Source: Bradyrhizobium sp. ORS 375 (GTDB lineage Bacteria > Pseudomonadota > Alphaproteobacteria > Rhizobiales > Xanthobacteraceae). Taken from it: a stretch of 44,007 bases of DNA. The notes under the pieces were generated by a model. That model saw only the letters and a list, made by a program, of their open reading frames with translations. It was not told the DNA's origin and made no database searches. Below, in pieces: positions 9,523 to 17,250 of the stretch. The position numbers and the translations under genes were made by a program. The DNA lies in the NCBI RefSeq assembly GCF_000239775.1, contig NZ_CAFI01000401.1, positions 1-44,007 on the forward strand, given 5' to 3'. The stretch's first letter is position 1; each line of letters begins with the position of its first letter.

Positions 9523-10698
9523 ATGCGACGTTTGATTGGAGCGGCTTTGGCCGCAATGATGGTTGCGTGCGGATTTTCTGCCCACGCCGAGGATGGCGAG
9601 TTCGATCCCGCCAAGGTCAGCGACAGCCTGAAGGCGATCTTCCAGTTCGGCTCGGTGCAGACCAAGCAGGCGCTCAACGCCAACACGGTCACCCTGATCA
9701 CCGGCACCATCGGCGGCACCTATGTGCAGTTCGGCGCCGACCTCGCCTCGTTGCTCGATGACGGCAACAGCCTGCGTGTGCTGCCGATCGTCGGCCGCGG
9801 CTCGGTGCAGAGCGTCGCCGACATTCTGTTCCTGCAGGGCGTCGATCTCGGCGTCGTCCGCGCCGACACGCTCGATTATCTCGAGCGCAAGGGCTTCGCC
9901 AAGGACATCAAGAAGCAGTTCACCTACGTCACCAAGCTGTACAACGAGGAAATGCAGGTCATCGCGCCGCGCGCCGTGCGCAATCTGCGCGACCTCGAAG
10001 GCCGCCGGGTCAGCGTCGACCTGCCGAACGGCGGCACCTTCGTGACGGCGCTGACCGTGTTCGAACGCCTGGGCCTGCGCGCGAACTTCCTCTACATCGA
10101 GCAGCGCATCGCAATGGAGAAGCTGAAGCGGGGCGAGCTCGACGCCGTCATCGTGGTCGGCGGCAAGCCCTACAAATCCGTCAGCACCTTCGTGAACGAC
10201 GGCCGCTTCCATCTCGTCAACGTCGATTACGACCGCCCGCTGCAGACCGACTATCTGCCGGCGACGCTGACCGCCAAGGACTATCCCAATCTGATCGCCG
10301 AGGGCGAGAAGGTCGACACGATCGCCGTCCCGGCCGTGCTCGCCGCCTATAACTGGGCGCCGAACACCGACCGCTACCGCAAGCTCGCGACCTTCGTCGA
10401 CGCCTTCTTCACCAAGTTCCCGGCGTTCCAGAACCCGCCCTTCCATCCGAAGTGGAAGGAAGTGTCGCTGTCGGCGCCGCTCGCCGGCTGGCAGCGGCTG
10501 CCGGCCGCCAGCAAATGGCTGGAGACCCATGCAATGGAAGGCGCCCAGCGCGACCGCTTCGACGACTTCCTGAAGCAGAGCAGCGCCGGCAGGTCGCTGC
10601 CGAGCGAGGCGGATCGCGAGGCTCTGTTCAAGCAATACCAGGCCTGGGAGGCCGAGAAGACTGGCAACGCCCGCGCCCAGGCGCGCGGCCAGCGCTGA
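9523..10698 (+). CDS. TAXI-family (TRAP-associated extracytoplasmic immunogenic) solute-binding protein
   Basis: The 391-residue secreted protein has a signal peptide (GAALAAMMVACGFSAHA, cleavage probably after AHA). The TAXI fold is recognisable in LITGTIGGTYVQFGADLASL, the RGSVQSVADILFLQGVDLGV block and the VVGGKPYKSVSTFV block. TAXI proteins normally deliver glutamate-like or other carboxylates to TRAP transporters, but no TRAP membrane subunit gene lies in the window. A GTG at 9499 is in frame, but I chose the ATG at 9523 because GAGGGGA lies just before it and the signal peptide then starts properly. The ligand is unknown. A perfect terminator follows. Confidence 0.85.
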   Translation: MRRLIGAALAAMMVACGFSAHAEDGEFDPAKVSDSLKAIFQFGSVQTKQALNANTVTLITGTIGGTYVQFGADLASLLDDGNSLRVLPIVGRGSVQSVADILFLQGVDLGVVRADTLDYLERKGFAKDIKKQFTYVTKLYNEEMQVIAPRAVRNLRDLEGRRVSVDLPNGGTFVTALTVFERLGLRANFLYIEQRIAMEKLKRGELDAVIVVGGKPYKSVSTFVNDGRFHLVNVDYDRPLQTDYLPATLTAKDYPNLIAEGEKVDTIAVPAVLAAYNWAPNTDRYRKLATFVDAFFTKFPAFQNPPFHPKWKEVSLSAPLAGWQRLPAASKWLETHAMEGAQRDRFDDFLKQSSAGRSLPSEADREALFKQYQAWEAEKTGNARAQARGQR

Positions 10699-10728
10699 GC
10701 CGACGATCCGTCCTATGCCCCTAGGTGG

Positions 10729-10760
10729 AAAAGCCCTGCTCACGCAGGGCTTTTCGTTTG
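10729..10760 (+). terminator. Rho-independent terminator after the TAXI gene
   Basis: A perfect 11-bp stem AAAAGCCCTGC/GCAGGGCTTTT (10729-10739 with 10744-10754) encloses the TCAC loop and is followed by a T-rich tract. It starts 30 nt past the stop. Confidence 0.92.
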
Positions 10761-10824
10761 TCGTTGCTGACGATCGCGTCTCACCAAGACCCAGCACCTG
10801 GCTGCGGGCGTGACCGTGGTGCTG

Positions 10825-11232
10825 TCAGCCGCCGTCCTCGCTCAGATCGGCGTCCGCATTGTCATGGAGCCGCGCCAGCGCCGCCTTGGCCGCTGCATGA
10901 TGATCCGGCGTGATGTGCGAAGCGACCAATCGGATCGCCGTTGCAAGCACTGCGGCGTCGTCGGTGAAGCCGAGGACCGGCATCACGTCGGGCAGAAAGT
11001 CGAATGGCAGGATGAAATAGGCGAGGGCGCCAAGCAGCGCGACTTGCACATGCCGCGGGGTCTCCTTGTCGAAGGCGCAATAATAGGCGGCAAGCAGGTC
11101 CTCGGCGAACGGGATCCGGGCCACGACCTGCTTGAACTTGATCCAGAAGCGCCGGCGCACGCTGTCACGATCCCGCGCCAACCGGTCGGCCGGCTCGAAG
11201 CCAACGCTGTAATCGGTCGAATCCGACACCAT
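10825..11232 (-). CDS. DUF1232 (YkvA-like) small membrane-associated protein
   Basis: The 135-residue protein has the DUF1232 core: ARIPFAEDLLAAYYCAFDKE, a hydrophobic segment VALLGALAYFILPFDFLPD, then PVLGFTDDAAVLATAIRL. FLPDVMPVLGFTDD is the family hallmark. The biochemical role of the family is unknown. The reading frame stays open far upstream, but that extension overlaps the pterin dehydratase in another frame. I chose the ATG at 11232, which has GGGGAG about 8 nt upstream. It ends in an acidic tail and lies downstream of the dehydratase gene on the same strand. Confidence 0.85.
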   Translation of the reverse strand: MVSDSTDYSVGFEPADRLARDRDSVRRRFWIKFKQVVARIPFAEDLLAAYYCAFDKETPRHVQVALLGALAYFILPFDFLPDVMPVLGFTDDAAVLATAIRLVASHITPDHHAAAKAALARLHDNADADLSEDGG

Positions 11233-11345
11233 GTGCGATCTCCCCACCGAGGCGGACGCCGCCTGCGCGGTCATCCTGCCGTCATGTGGGGACGGCGTCC
11301 TGCGCTGCAAGACGCCGTGAGCTCGCAGACTGGCGCGCAAGATCG

Positions 11346-11648
11346 TCAGGCGCTGCCCGCCGCCGCGATCCTGTCCATCGCCCGCGCCAGCTCGATGTCG
11401 AGCAGGGTCACGCCGCCGGCGTCGTGGGTGGCGAGCACCACCTCGACGGTGCGATAGACGTTGCGCCACTCCGGATGATGATCGCGCTTCTCGGCGATGA
11501 GGGCGACCCGGGTCATGAAGCCGAACGCTTCGTTGAAGTCCCGGAAGGTAAAGGTGCGGGTGATGGCCTCCCGGCCACCGAGCTCGGACCAGCCCGAAAG
11601 GCTGCGGAGGGCGTTGGCACGTGCCTCGGCCGACAGTCGCTCCACCAT
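11346..11648 (-). CDS. phhB: 4a-hydroxytetrahydrobiopterin (pterin-4a-carbinolamine) dehydratase
   Basis: The 100-residue protein carries the DCoH/PhhB signature: EKRDHHPEW at about residues 53-61, giving catalytic His57, His58 and the paired Pro-Glu-Trp. The second region [19 protein letters not shown] contributes His75 and Asp. The enzyme dehydrates 4a-hydroxytetrahydropterin to recycle the cofactor of aromatic amino acid hydroxylases, or acts in molybdopterin/folate side reactions. No phhA is seen here, so the physiological partner is unknown. It starts at an ATG with a weak AGGAG-like site upstream (AACAGGAGATTCAGAG). The DUF1232 gene follows after about 110 nt. Confidence 0.92.
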   Translation of the reverse strand: MVERLSAEARANALRSLSGWSELGGREAITRTFTFRDFNEAFGFMTRVALIAEKRDHHPEWRNVYRTVEVVLATHDAGGVTLLDIELARAMDRIAAAGSA

Positions 11649-11944
11649 CTCTGAATCTCCTGTTCAACGCATCTTCGTCTCGCCGGTGCGCCGGCCCGAC
11701 CCCAACCTATCCGGATGTCTACGGGCACCTGCTCGGGGAGCGGGACCCCGATCGTGCTGCGAGATTAGCAGAAACATGATCCGGATCAGAGCCTTGAGAC
11801 AAAGTCGACGCAGTCGGGCCATGCAACCGCCCGGTTCATCGCGTACTTGGCCCCCGGTAACCATGACGCAGATGTCACCCCGGGCGGACAAGAAATTTGC
11901 TACAGTTTCGGCCTAGCGAAGGACGAGGCCCAACGGAGCTGCGC

Positions 11945-13384
11945 GTGGCGCCGCTCCCAGGCGATCGGATCACCGGAGGATCGGACCTGGCAGACCCGCA
12001 GACCACGCCAGCGCAGCGCTCGCAGATGCGCCCTGCCGTGTTCATCGTCATCGCCGGGATCCTCGCGATCATCGGCGCGCTGGCGGGCGCCTATTATTTC
12101 GCCATGCGTCCGGTGGTGCTGAAGATCGCCGTCGGACCGCCCAACAGCGACGACCTCAAGGTCGTCCAGGCCCTGACTCAGGCCTTTTCGCAATCCCATT
12201 CCTATGTCCGGCTGCGGCCGGTGCCGACCGAGGGCGCCGGCGAAAGCGCACAGGCGCTGGCGACCGGCAGGGTCGATCTCGCCATCGTGCGCGGCGATCT
12301 CGAGGTGCCGAAGAACGCGCAGGCGGTCGCGACCCTGCGCAAGAACGTCGCCGTGCTCTGGGTGCCCTCGTCCGCCAAGGGCAAGGGCAAGAAGGGCGCC
12401 GCCAAGATCACCAAGATCTCCCAGCTTGCGGGCCATAAGGTCGGCATCATCGGGCGGACGCCCGCCAACGCCAACCTCCTGAAGGTGATTCTGCACCAGT
12501 ACGGCGTCGATGCCGGCAAGGTGGAGATCGTGCAATTCCCCATCTCCGAGGCGGCCGAAGCCGTTCGCAACCAGAAGGCGGACGTCTTCCTTGCCGCCGG
12601 CCCGGTCAACAGCAAGATCACCGCCGATGCGATCGCCGCCGCCACCAAGGAGGGCGGCACGCCGACGTTCCTTGCGATCGATTCCGCCGAGGCCATCGCG
12701 CAGAACCATCCCGAATACGAGGCCGCCGAGATTCCGGCCGGCGCGTTCGGCGGCTCGCCCGATCGTCCGGAGGACGAGGTCAAGACGATCAGCTTCAACC
12801 ACCACATCGTCGCGCGCAAAGGCCTGGCGGATTCGACCGTGTCGGCGTTCACGCACCAGCTGTTCTCGGTGCGTCAGCAGTTGCTGTCGGAATTCCCGCT
12901 GGCGGCCAAGATCGAGACGCCCGACACCGACAAGGATGCCGCGATTCCCGCTCATCCCGGCGCGGCGGCCTTCGTCGACGGCGAGGAGAAGACCTTCCTC
13001 GACCGCTACAGCGACTACATCTGGTGGGGCCTGATGGCGCTGTCGGCGATGGGCTCGGCCGGCGCCTGGTTCGCCGGCTATCTCAAGCGTGACGAGCGGA
13101 CCATCAACACCTCGTTGCGCGACCGCCTGCTGGAGATGATCACGATCGCGCGCAAGAGCGACTCGACCGATGAGCTCGACCAACTGCAGGCCGAGGCCGA
13201 CGAGATCCTGCGCAACACGCTGACCTGTTTCGAGGACGGCGCGATCGAGCATGCCGCGCTCACCGCCTTCAACATCGCGCTCGAGCAGTTCCACAATGCG
13301 GTCGCCGACCGCAAGCTGATCCTGATGAGCATGCCGGCCAACCTGCAGCGCACGGGCGCGCAGTTGCGCGCCGCCGGCACTTGA
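11945..13384 (+). CDS. Membrane-tethered TAXI-domain protein with second TM and cytoplasmic helical tail
   Basis: About 479 residues. An N-terminal span (about residues 31-53) precedes a TAXI-like periplasmic domain that begins KIAVGPPNSDDLKVVQALTQ. The domain continues through GESAQALATGRVDLAIVRGD and GHKVGIIGRTPANANLLKVI to about residue 350. A second span follows (WWGLMALSAMGSAGAWFAGY, about 359-379). The cytoplasmic tail of about 100 residues is charged and helix-forming (RDRLLEMITIARK, LDQLQAEADEIL). The layout resembles a sensor or scaffold rather than a free binding protein. The start is uncertain: the frame opens at TTG 11897, the GTG at 11945 has GGAG 7 nt upstream, and an ATG exists at 12026. 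No kinase or permease is adjacent. Confidence 0.82.
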   Translation: MAPLPGDRITGGSDLADPQTTPAQRSQMRPAVFIVIAGILAIIGALAGAYYFAMRPVVLKIAVGPPNSDDLKVVQALTQAFSQSHSYVRLRPVPTEGAGESAQALATGRVDLAIVRGDLEVPKNAQAVATLRKNVAVLWVPSSAKGKGKKGAAKITKISQLAGHKVGIIGRTPANANLLKVILHQYGVDAGKVEIVQFPISEAAEAVRNQKADVFLAAGPVNSKITADAIAAATKEGGTPTFLAIDSAEAIAQNHPEYEAAEIPAGAFGGSPDRPEDEVKTISFNHHIVARKGLADSTVSAFTHQLFSVRQQLLSEFPLAAKIETPDTDKDAAIPAHPGAAAFVDGEEKTFLDRYSDYIWWGLMALSAMGSAGAWFAGYLKRDERTINTSLRDRLLEMITIARKSDSTDELDQLQAEADEILRNTLTCFEDGAIEHAALTAFNIALEQFHNAVADRKLILMSMPANLQRTGAQLRAAGT

Positions 13385-13532
13385 GGCGACCTCACCTCGT
13401 TTCACGCCTCGCCTGGAGTCTGCCGGTCCTCGGACGCTTCGGAGCGCCGTGTAATTCCAACGTCATCAATCTTTTCTAGGTCTCCGGGCGACGTGGCAGC
13501 GCTCGTTGCGCGCCATCGCCCAGGAGATTCGC

Positions 13533-15104
13533 ATGACCATTCACGTTCCTCGCCCGCATCTCAAACTGTCCCGCCGCCGCTTCCTGTCGACCGCCGCCGG
13601 CGCCGGCGTTGCGACGCTTTCGATGCCCTATCTGAGCCGGGCGGCCGACCGCCCGCAGATCACCCACGGTGTGCAGTCGGGTGACGTCAGCATGGACGGC
13701 GGCGTGGTATGGGCGCGCGCCGATCGTCCGTCGCAGATGCTGGTCGAGGTCGCCACCACCGAATCGTTCAAGGACGCCCGCGCGCTGCCGCCGATCGCGG
13801 CGCTGCCGGAGAGCGACTTCACCGCCAAGCTGCTGCTCGACAATCTGCCGAGCGGCCAGGACATCTTCTATCGCGTCAAGTTCCGCGATCTCTCGCACAC
13901 CGCCGTCGAGAGCGAGCCGGTGGTCGGCCGCTTCCGTACCGCGCCGGGCAGCAAGCGCGACGTCTCGTTCGTCTGGGGTGGCGACGTCGCCGGCCAGGGC
14001 TGGGGCATCAACCCCGACGATGGCGGCATGTTCACTTTCGCGACCATGAAGAAGCACCGCCCGGACTTCTTCCTGCATTCCGGCGACACGATCTATGCCG
14101 ACGGTCCGATCAAGTCCGAGGTCAAGCTGCCGGACAACAAGGTCTGGAAGAACCTCACGATCGAGGAGAAGGCCAAGGTCGCCGAGACGCTCGACGAATT
14201 CCGCGCCGCCCACAAGTACAATTTCCTCGACCAGAACGTCCGCGCCTTCAATGCCGAGGTGCCGATCTTCGTGCAGTGGGACGACCATGAGGTCACCAAC
14301 AACTGGTCGGCCTCCAAGGATCTGCCGGCGGCCTACAAGGAGCGCAACATCCAGCTGCTCGCCGCGCGCGCGGCGCGCGCCTTCCACGAGATGTATCCGA
14401 TGCGCGAAAGCATCGTGGAGCCGGGCCGGGTGTATCGCACCATCAACTACGGCCCGCATCTCGACGTGTTCGTGCTCGACGAGCGCAGCTATCGCGGCGC
14501 CAATGGCCCCAACCTCGAGGACAAATATGGCCCGGCGTCCTACTTCATCGGGCCGGAGCAGATGCGCTGGCTCAAGCAGGCGCTGCTCAACTCGCGCGCG
14601 ACCTGGAAGGTGATCGCCTCCGACATGCCGCTCAGCATCATTGTCTATGATGATGCGGCCAACAAGAAGGGCTCGGAGGCGATTGCGCAAGGTGACGGTC
14701 CGGCCCGCGGCCGCGAGCTGGAGATCGCCGAGATCCTGCGCTTCATCAAGGCGGCACCGATTCAGAACACGGTGTGGCTGACGGCGGACGTTCACTACGC
14801 AGCGGCGCACTACTACGATCCCAACAAGGCGCAATTCCAGGACTTCGAGCCGTTCTGGGAGTTCGTCTCAGGCCCGCTCCACGCCGGCACGTTCGGTCCG
14901 AACGAGCTCGACAACACCTTCGGGCCCGAGGTGCGGTTCATCAAGGCGCCCGGCCTCGACAAGCAGAACCTGCCGCCGTCGGCCGGGATGCAGTTCTTCG
15001 GCCACGTCAAGATCGACGGCGCGAGCGGCCAGATGACCGTCACCTTGCGCGATCGCGCCGACGTCGCGCTGTGGTCGACGACGCTCGATCCGAAGCTCGG
15101 CTGA
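13533..15104 (+). CDS. phoD: PhoD-family alkaline phosphatase/phosphodiesterase, Tat-exported
   Basis: The 523-residue protein has a twin-arginine signal (LSRRRFLSTAAGAGVATLS) and cleavage near SRAA. After an N-terminal Fn3-like PhoD_N region (THGVQSGDVSMDGGVVWARA), the metallophosphatase domain shows the PhoD blocks: FVWGGDVAGQGW, FFLHSGDTIYADGP, VQWDDHEVTNNW, FVLDERSYRG and WLTADVHYAAAHYY. The His/Asp residues in these blocks are the expected metal ligands. The enzyme releases phosphate from phosphomono- and diesters in the periplasm or outside the cell. I chose the ATG at 13533, which has AGGAG 6 nt upstream. No Pho box could be identified with confidence. Confidence 0.93.
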   Translation: MTIHVPRPHLKLSRRRFLSTAAGAGVATLSMPYLSRAADRPQITHGVQSGDVSMDGGVVWARADRPSQMLVEVATTESFKDARALPPIAALPESDFTAKLLLDNLPSGQDIFYRVKFRDLSHTAVESEPVVGRFRTAPGSKRDVSFVWGGDVAGQGWGINPDDGGMFTFATMKKHRPDFFLHSGDTIYADGPIKSEVKLPDNKVWKNLTIEEKAKVAETLDEFRAAHKYNFLDQNVRAFNAEVPIFVQWDDHEVTNNWSASKDLPAAYKERNIQLLAARAARAFHEMYPMRESIVEPGRVYRTINYGPHLDVFVLDERSYRGANGPNLEDKYGPASYFIGPEQMRWLKQALLNSRATWKVIASDMPLSIIVYDDAANKKGSEAIAQGDGPARGRELEIAEILRFIKAAPIQNTVWLTADVHYAAAHYYDPNKAQFQDFEPFWEFVSGPLHAGTFGPNELDNTFGPEVRFIKAPGLDKQNLPPSAGMQFFGHVKIDGASGQMTVTLRDRADVALWSTTLDPKLG

Positions 15105-15146
15105 CGCTTCGTCGGCTGTCAGCAGACGGGCCGACTGCGGCGGCAA

Positions 15147-15521
15147 CTAATCGCGCCGCCGCAGCACTGCCGCTAGCGCGTCGGTGGGGCAGGGTTTCGG
15201 CAGGCGCGGCCGGTCCGAGTAGGCTGCCGGCACGCCGTCTGCGCCGTAGCCGGTCGAGAATGCGAAGGGGATGCCGAGCGTGCTCAGCCGCTCGGCGATC
15301 GCGAAGCTCTTTTCGCGCACCAGGCCGACGTCGAGCAGCGCGAATTCAGGAGCGCGTTCCTCGATCATGGCAAGCGCCATGGCTACATTGGCCGCGACCC
15401 GGACATCGGCCACGCCGAGGTCGGTGATGGTGTCTTCCAGTCCGAGCGCGATGATCGGGTCGTCTTCGACGACCAGCACATGCTGGTAGAGCTCGGGCAC
15501 GCCAAGTTGCGAGCTGGTCAT
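15147..15521 (-). CDS. Single-domain response regulator (CheY-like receiver)
   Basis: From the ATG at 15521 the protein is 124 residues, all receiver domain. The acidic pocket is E19-D20-D21 (VVEDDPIIALGLED), the phosphorylation site is D64 (FALLDVGL), the switch residue is T90 (AFSTGYG) and the conserved lysine is K109 (RLPKP). There is no output domain, so it probably works through protein-protein contact, for example with a hybrid kinase or as a phosphate sink. A GTG at 15581 would add 20 residues; neither start has a good ribosome binding site. It is divergent from the Crp/Fnr gene at 15689 and converges on phoD. Confidence 0.85.
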   Translation of the reverse strand: MTSSQLGVPELYQHVLVVEDDPIIALGLEDTITDLGVADVRVAANVAMALAMIEERAPEFALLDVGLVREKSFAIAERLSTLGIPFAFSTGYGADGVPAAYSDRPRLPKPCPTDALAAVLRRRD

Positions 15522-15635
15522 GTGATCTGCGGGTTCCAAGATGAAAGCTGGCTCCCGCAGCCGGCGTCTCGTCGCAAGCACGCTGGCGGGTTCCTGGAAC
15601 CGAAGCCATCATATCTGAGTTCCTGTGTCGGTGCA

Positions 15636-15649
15636 CTTGTGAACACAAG
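15636..15649. promoter_or_regulatory. Perfect palindrome CTTGTG-AA-CACAAG, candidate operator
   Basis: This 14-base perfect palindrome lies about 40 bases upstream of the Crp/Fnr-type gene, in the region it shares with the divergent response regulator. Outer GTGC (15631-15634) and GCAC (15652-15655) extend the symmetry. TTGTG/CACAA half sites resemble Crp/Fnr-family recognition, but the spacer of two is shorter than the classical one. Confidence 0.5.
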
Positions 15650-15660
15650 GGGCACAGATC

Positions 15661-15672
15661 ACGCATATGCGT
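15661..15672. promoter_or_regulatory. Perfect palindrome ACGCATATGCGT, candidate operator
   Basis: This second perfect palindrome, 12 bases with no spacer, starts 11 bases after the first and ends 16 bases before the start codon at 15689. At that position it could block transcription or translation initiation. Confidence 0.4.
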
Positions 15673-15688
15673 AGCGCGGGGGACCACG

Positions 15689-16450
15689 ATGCTGAGCCAA
15701 GGTGTGACGACGCTTGCACGAGAACGGCCCTACAACAACCTGCTGCGCCGGCTCAGCCCCGCCGACTACGCGCTGATCGCGCCCTATCTGGTCGAGGACC
15801 AGGCGGCGCCGAACGAGCTCTTGTATCGCCCCGGCGACGACGTGCAGATCGTGCACTTTCCCTGTGGCCCGTCGCTGACTTCCTATCTCGTGCCCAACGA
15901 GGACGGCCGCGATGTGGAGACCATTCTGGTCGGCCGCGAGGGCGCGGTCGGCGGGATCGTCAGCGAGGGCTTCCTGCCGGCCTATACGCGCATCGTCGTG
16001 AAGTTCGGCGGGCCATTCGCGCGGCTGCCATTGTCGCGGCTGGCCGCAGCGAAGCTGCAATCGAAGACGTTGCGCAACGTGTTCGCGCGCTACGCCGATT
16101 GCATGCTGGCGCAGGTGTTTCAGTCGACCGCCTGCAACGCCATCCATTCGATCGAGCAGCGCACGGCGAAGTGGATCGTCGCGGCCATGGACCGCACCGA
16201 TGGCGAGCCGATCGTGCCGCTGACGCATGAGCAACTCGCGACCTTGCTCGGCGTCGGGCGCAGCTATGTCAGCCGCGTCGTGCAGACGTTCAGAGCCGAA
16301 GGTATCCTCGATACCCGGCGCGGCGCCTTCATGGTCCGCGACTTCGACGCCCTGAAGCAGCGCTCCTGCCTGTGCAACGAGGCGGTGAAGACGCATTTCG
16401 AGGAGGTGCTGCGCGGCGTCTACCCGACCGAGCAGGCCGCGGTGGGCTGA
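15689..16450 (+). CDS. Crp/Fnr-family transcriptional regulator
   Basis: The 253-residue protein has an N-terminal cyclic-nucleotide-type beta-barrel (about residues 20-140) and a C-terminal winged helix. The winged helix carries the recognition segment LTHEQLATLLGVGRSYVSRV (about 178-197) and a wing with TRRGAFMVRD. The N-terminal Cys pattern of true Fnr is absent. A CLCNEA motif near the C-terminus is shared by many rhizobial members of this type. The effector is unknown. It starts at an ATG with GCGGGGGGA upstream. Two palindromes lie in the 55 bases upstream, which suggests autoregulation. The Lgt-like gene starts 80 nt after its stop on the same strand. Confidence 0.9.
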   Translation: MLSQGVTTLARERPYNNLLRRLSPADYALIAPYLVEDQAAPNELLYRPGDDVQIVHFPCGPSLTSYLVPNEDGRDVETILVGREGAVGGIVSEGFLPAYTRIVVKFGGPFARLPLSRLAAAKLQSKTLRNVFARYADCMLAQVFQSTACNAIHSIEQRTAKWIVAAMDRTDGEPIVPLTHEQLATLLGVGRSYVSRVVQTFRAEGILDTRRGAFMVRDFDALKQRSCLCNEAVKTHFEEVLRGVYPTEQAAVG

Positions 16451-16530
16451 TACGAACCCGTCATTGCCTTTGACCGTGGGAACTTGCCATAGTCCGGTTG
16501 CAACCGGATGAAGGACGTTCTCGGTCAGCC

Positions 16531-17250
16531 ATGGACGGCGCTGCTCTGCACGCGATCTTCGACGTCGTCGCCTGGCTCAGCGCCGGGATGGCCGGCTGGT
16601 GGCTCACGCGCATCGCCGGCGTGCGCTTTCCGAAGCAGTCGACCGAATGGCCCTATGTCGCCGCGCTGGTGTTTGGTGCAGGCGTCGGCGCCTATCTGTT
16701 CGGCACGCTGAATCTGTGGCTGTCCGGCGTGACCGGGCTGGCGCGCTCGGTCGAGGGCGCGCTCGCCGGTGGCATCGTCGCCGTCGAGCTCTACAAGTGG
16801 CGGCTCGGCATCGTCTTGCGCACCGGGGCCCGCTTCGCGCTGCCGCTGGCGATCGGAATCGCCGTCGGCCGCATCGGCTGCTATCTCGCCGGGCTCGATG
16901 ATTTCACCTACGGCACGCCGACGACCTTGCCCTGGGGACATGACTTCGGCGACGGTATTCTGCGCCATCCGGTCCAGCTGTACGAGAGCCTGACCATGGC
17001 GGCCTTTGCGGTGATCTACATTGTCGCGGTGCTCACGCGAAACGCCGCCATCATCGCCAATGGCTTCTATCTCGCGCTGCTCGTCTACGGACTGCAGCGC
17101 TTCGGCTGGGAATTCCTGAAGCCCTATGGGCCGGTGACCGGTCCCTTCACCCTGTTTCACCTGCTGTCGCTCGCCATCGCCGTTTACGCCGCGGCCATGT
17201 TGGCGACGGCGCCGCAAGCGAAGGTCCTGCATGAACGCGCCGCTGCGTAA
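16531..17250 (+). CDS. Lgt-like (prolipoprotein diacylglyceryl transferase family) membrane protein
   Basis: The 239-residue polytopic membrane protein shows the Lgt family skeleton: EGALAGGIVAVEL (about 75-87) where Lgt has HGGL.GG, GRIGCYLAG (113-121) where Lgt has GRIGNF.N, HPVQLYES (146-153) matching HPSQLYE, and YGLQRFGWEF near the end. Lgt transfers diacylglycerol from phosphatidylglycerol to lipoprotein cysteines. Here the catalytic-loop His is replaced by Glu75 and the Asn of GRIGN by Cys117, so a different acceptor or lipid reaction is likely (inference). The start is ATG 16531; a TTG at 16498 is in frame. Its last 20 bases overlap the radical SAM gene, which implies translational coupling. 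Confidence 0.82.
   Translation: MDGAALHAIFDVVAWLSAGMAGWWLTRIAGVRFPKQSTEWPYVAALVFGAGVGAYLFGTLNLWLSGVTGLARSVEGALAGGIVAVELYKWRLGIVLRTGARFALPLAIGIAVGRIGCYLAGLDDFTYGTPTTLPWGHDFGDGILRHPVQLYESLTMAAFAVIYIVAVLTRNAAIIANGFYLALLVYGLQRFGWEFLKPYGPVTGPFTLFHLLSLAIAVYAAAMLATAPQAKVLHERAAA

Noticed and set aside
11233-11667. N-terminal extension of the DUF1232 frame
   Set aside because: It lies over the pterin dehydratase in another frame and is Arg/Gly-rich junk, while the ATG at 11232 has a good ribosome binding site.
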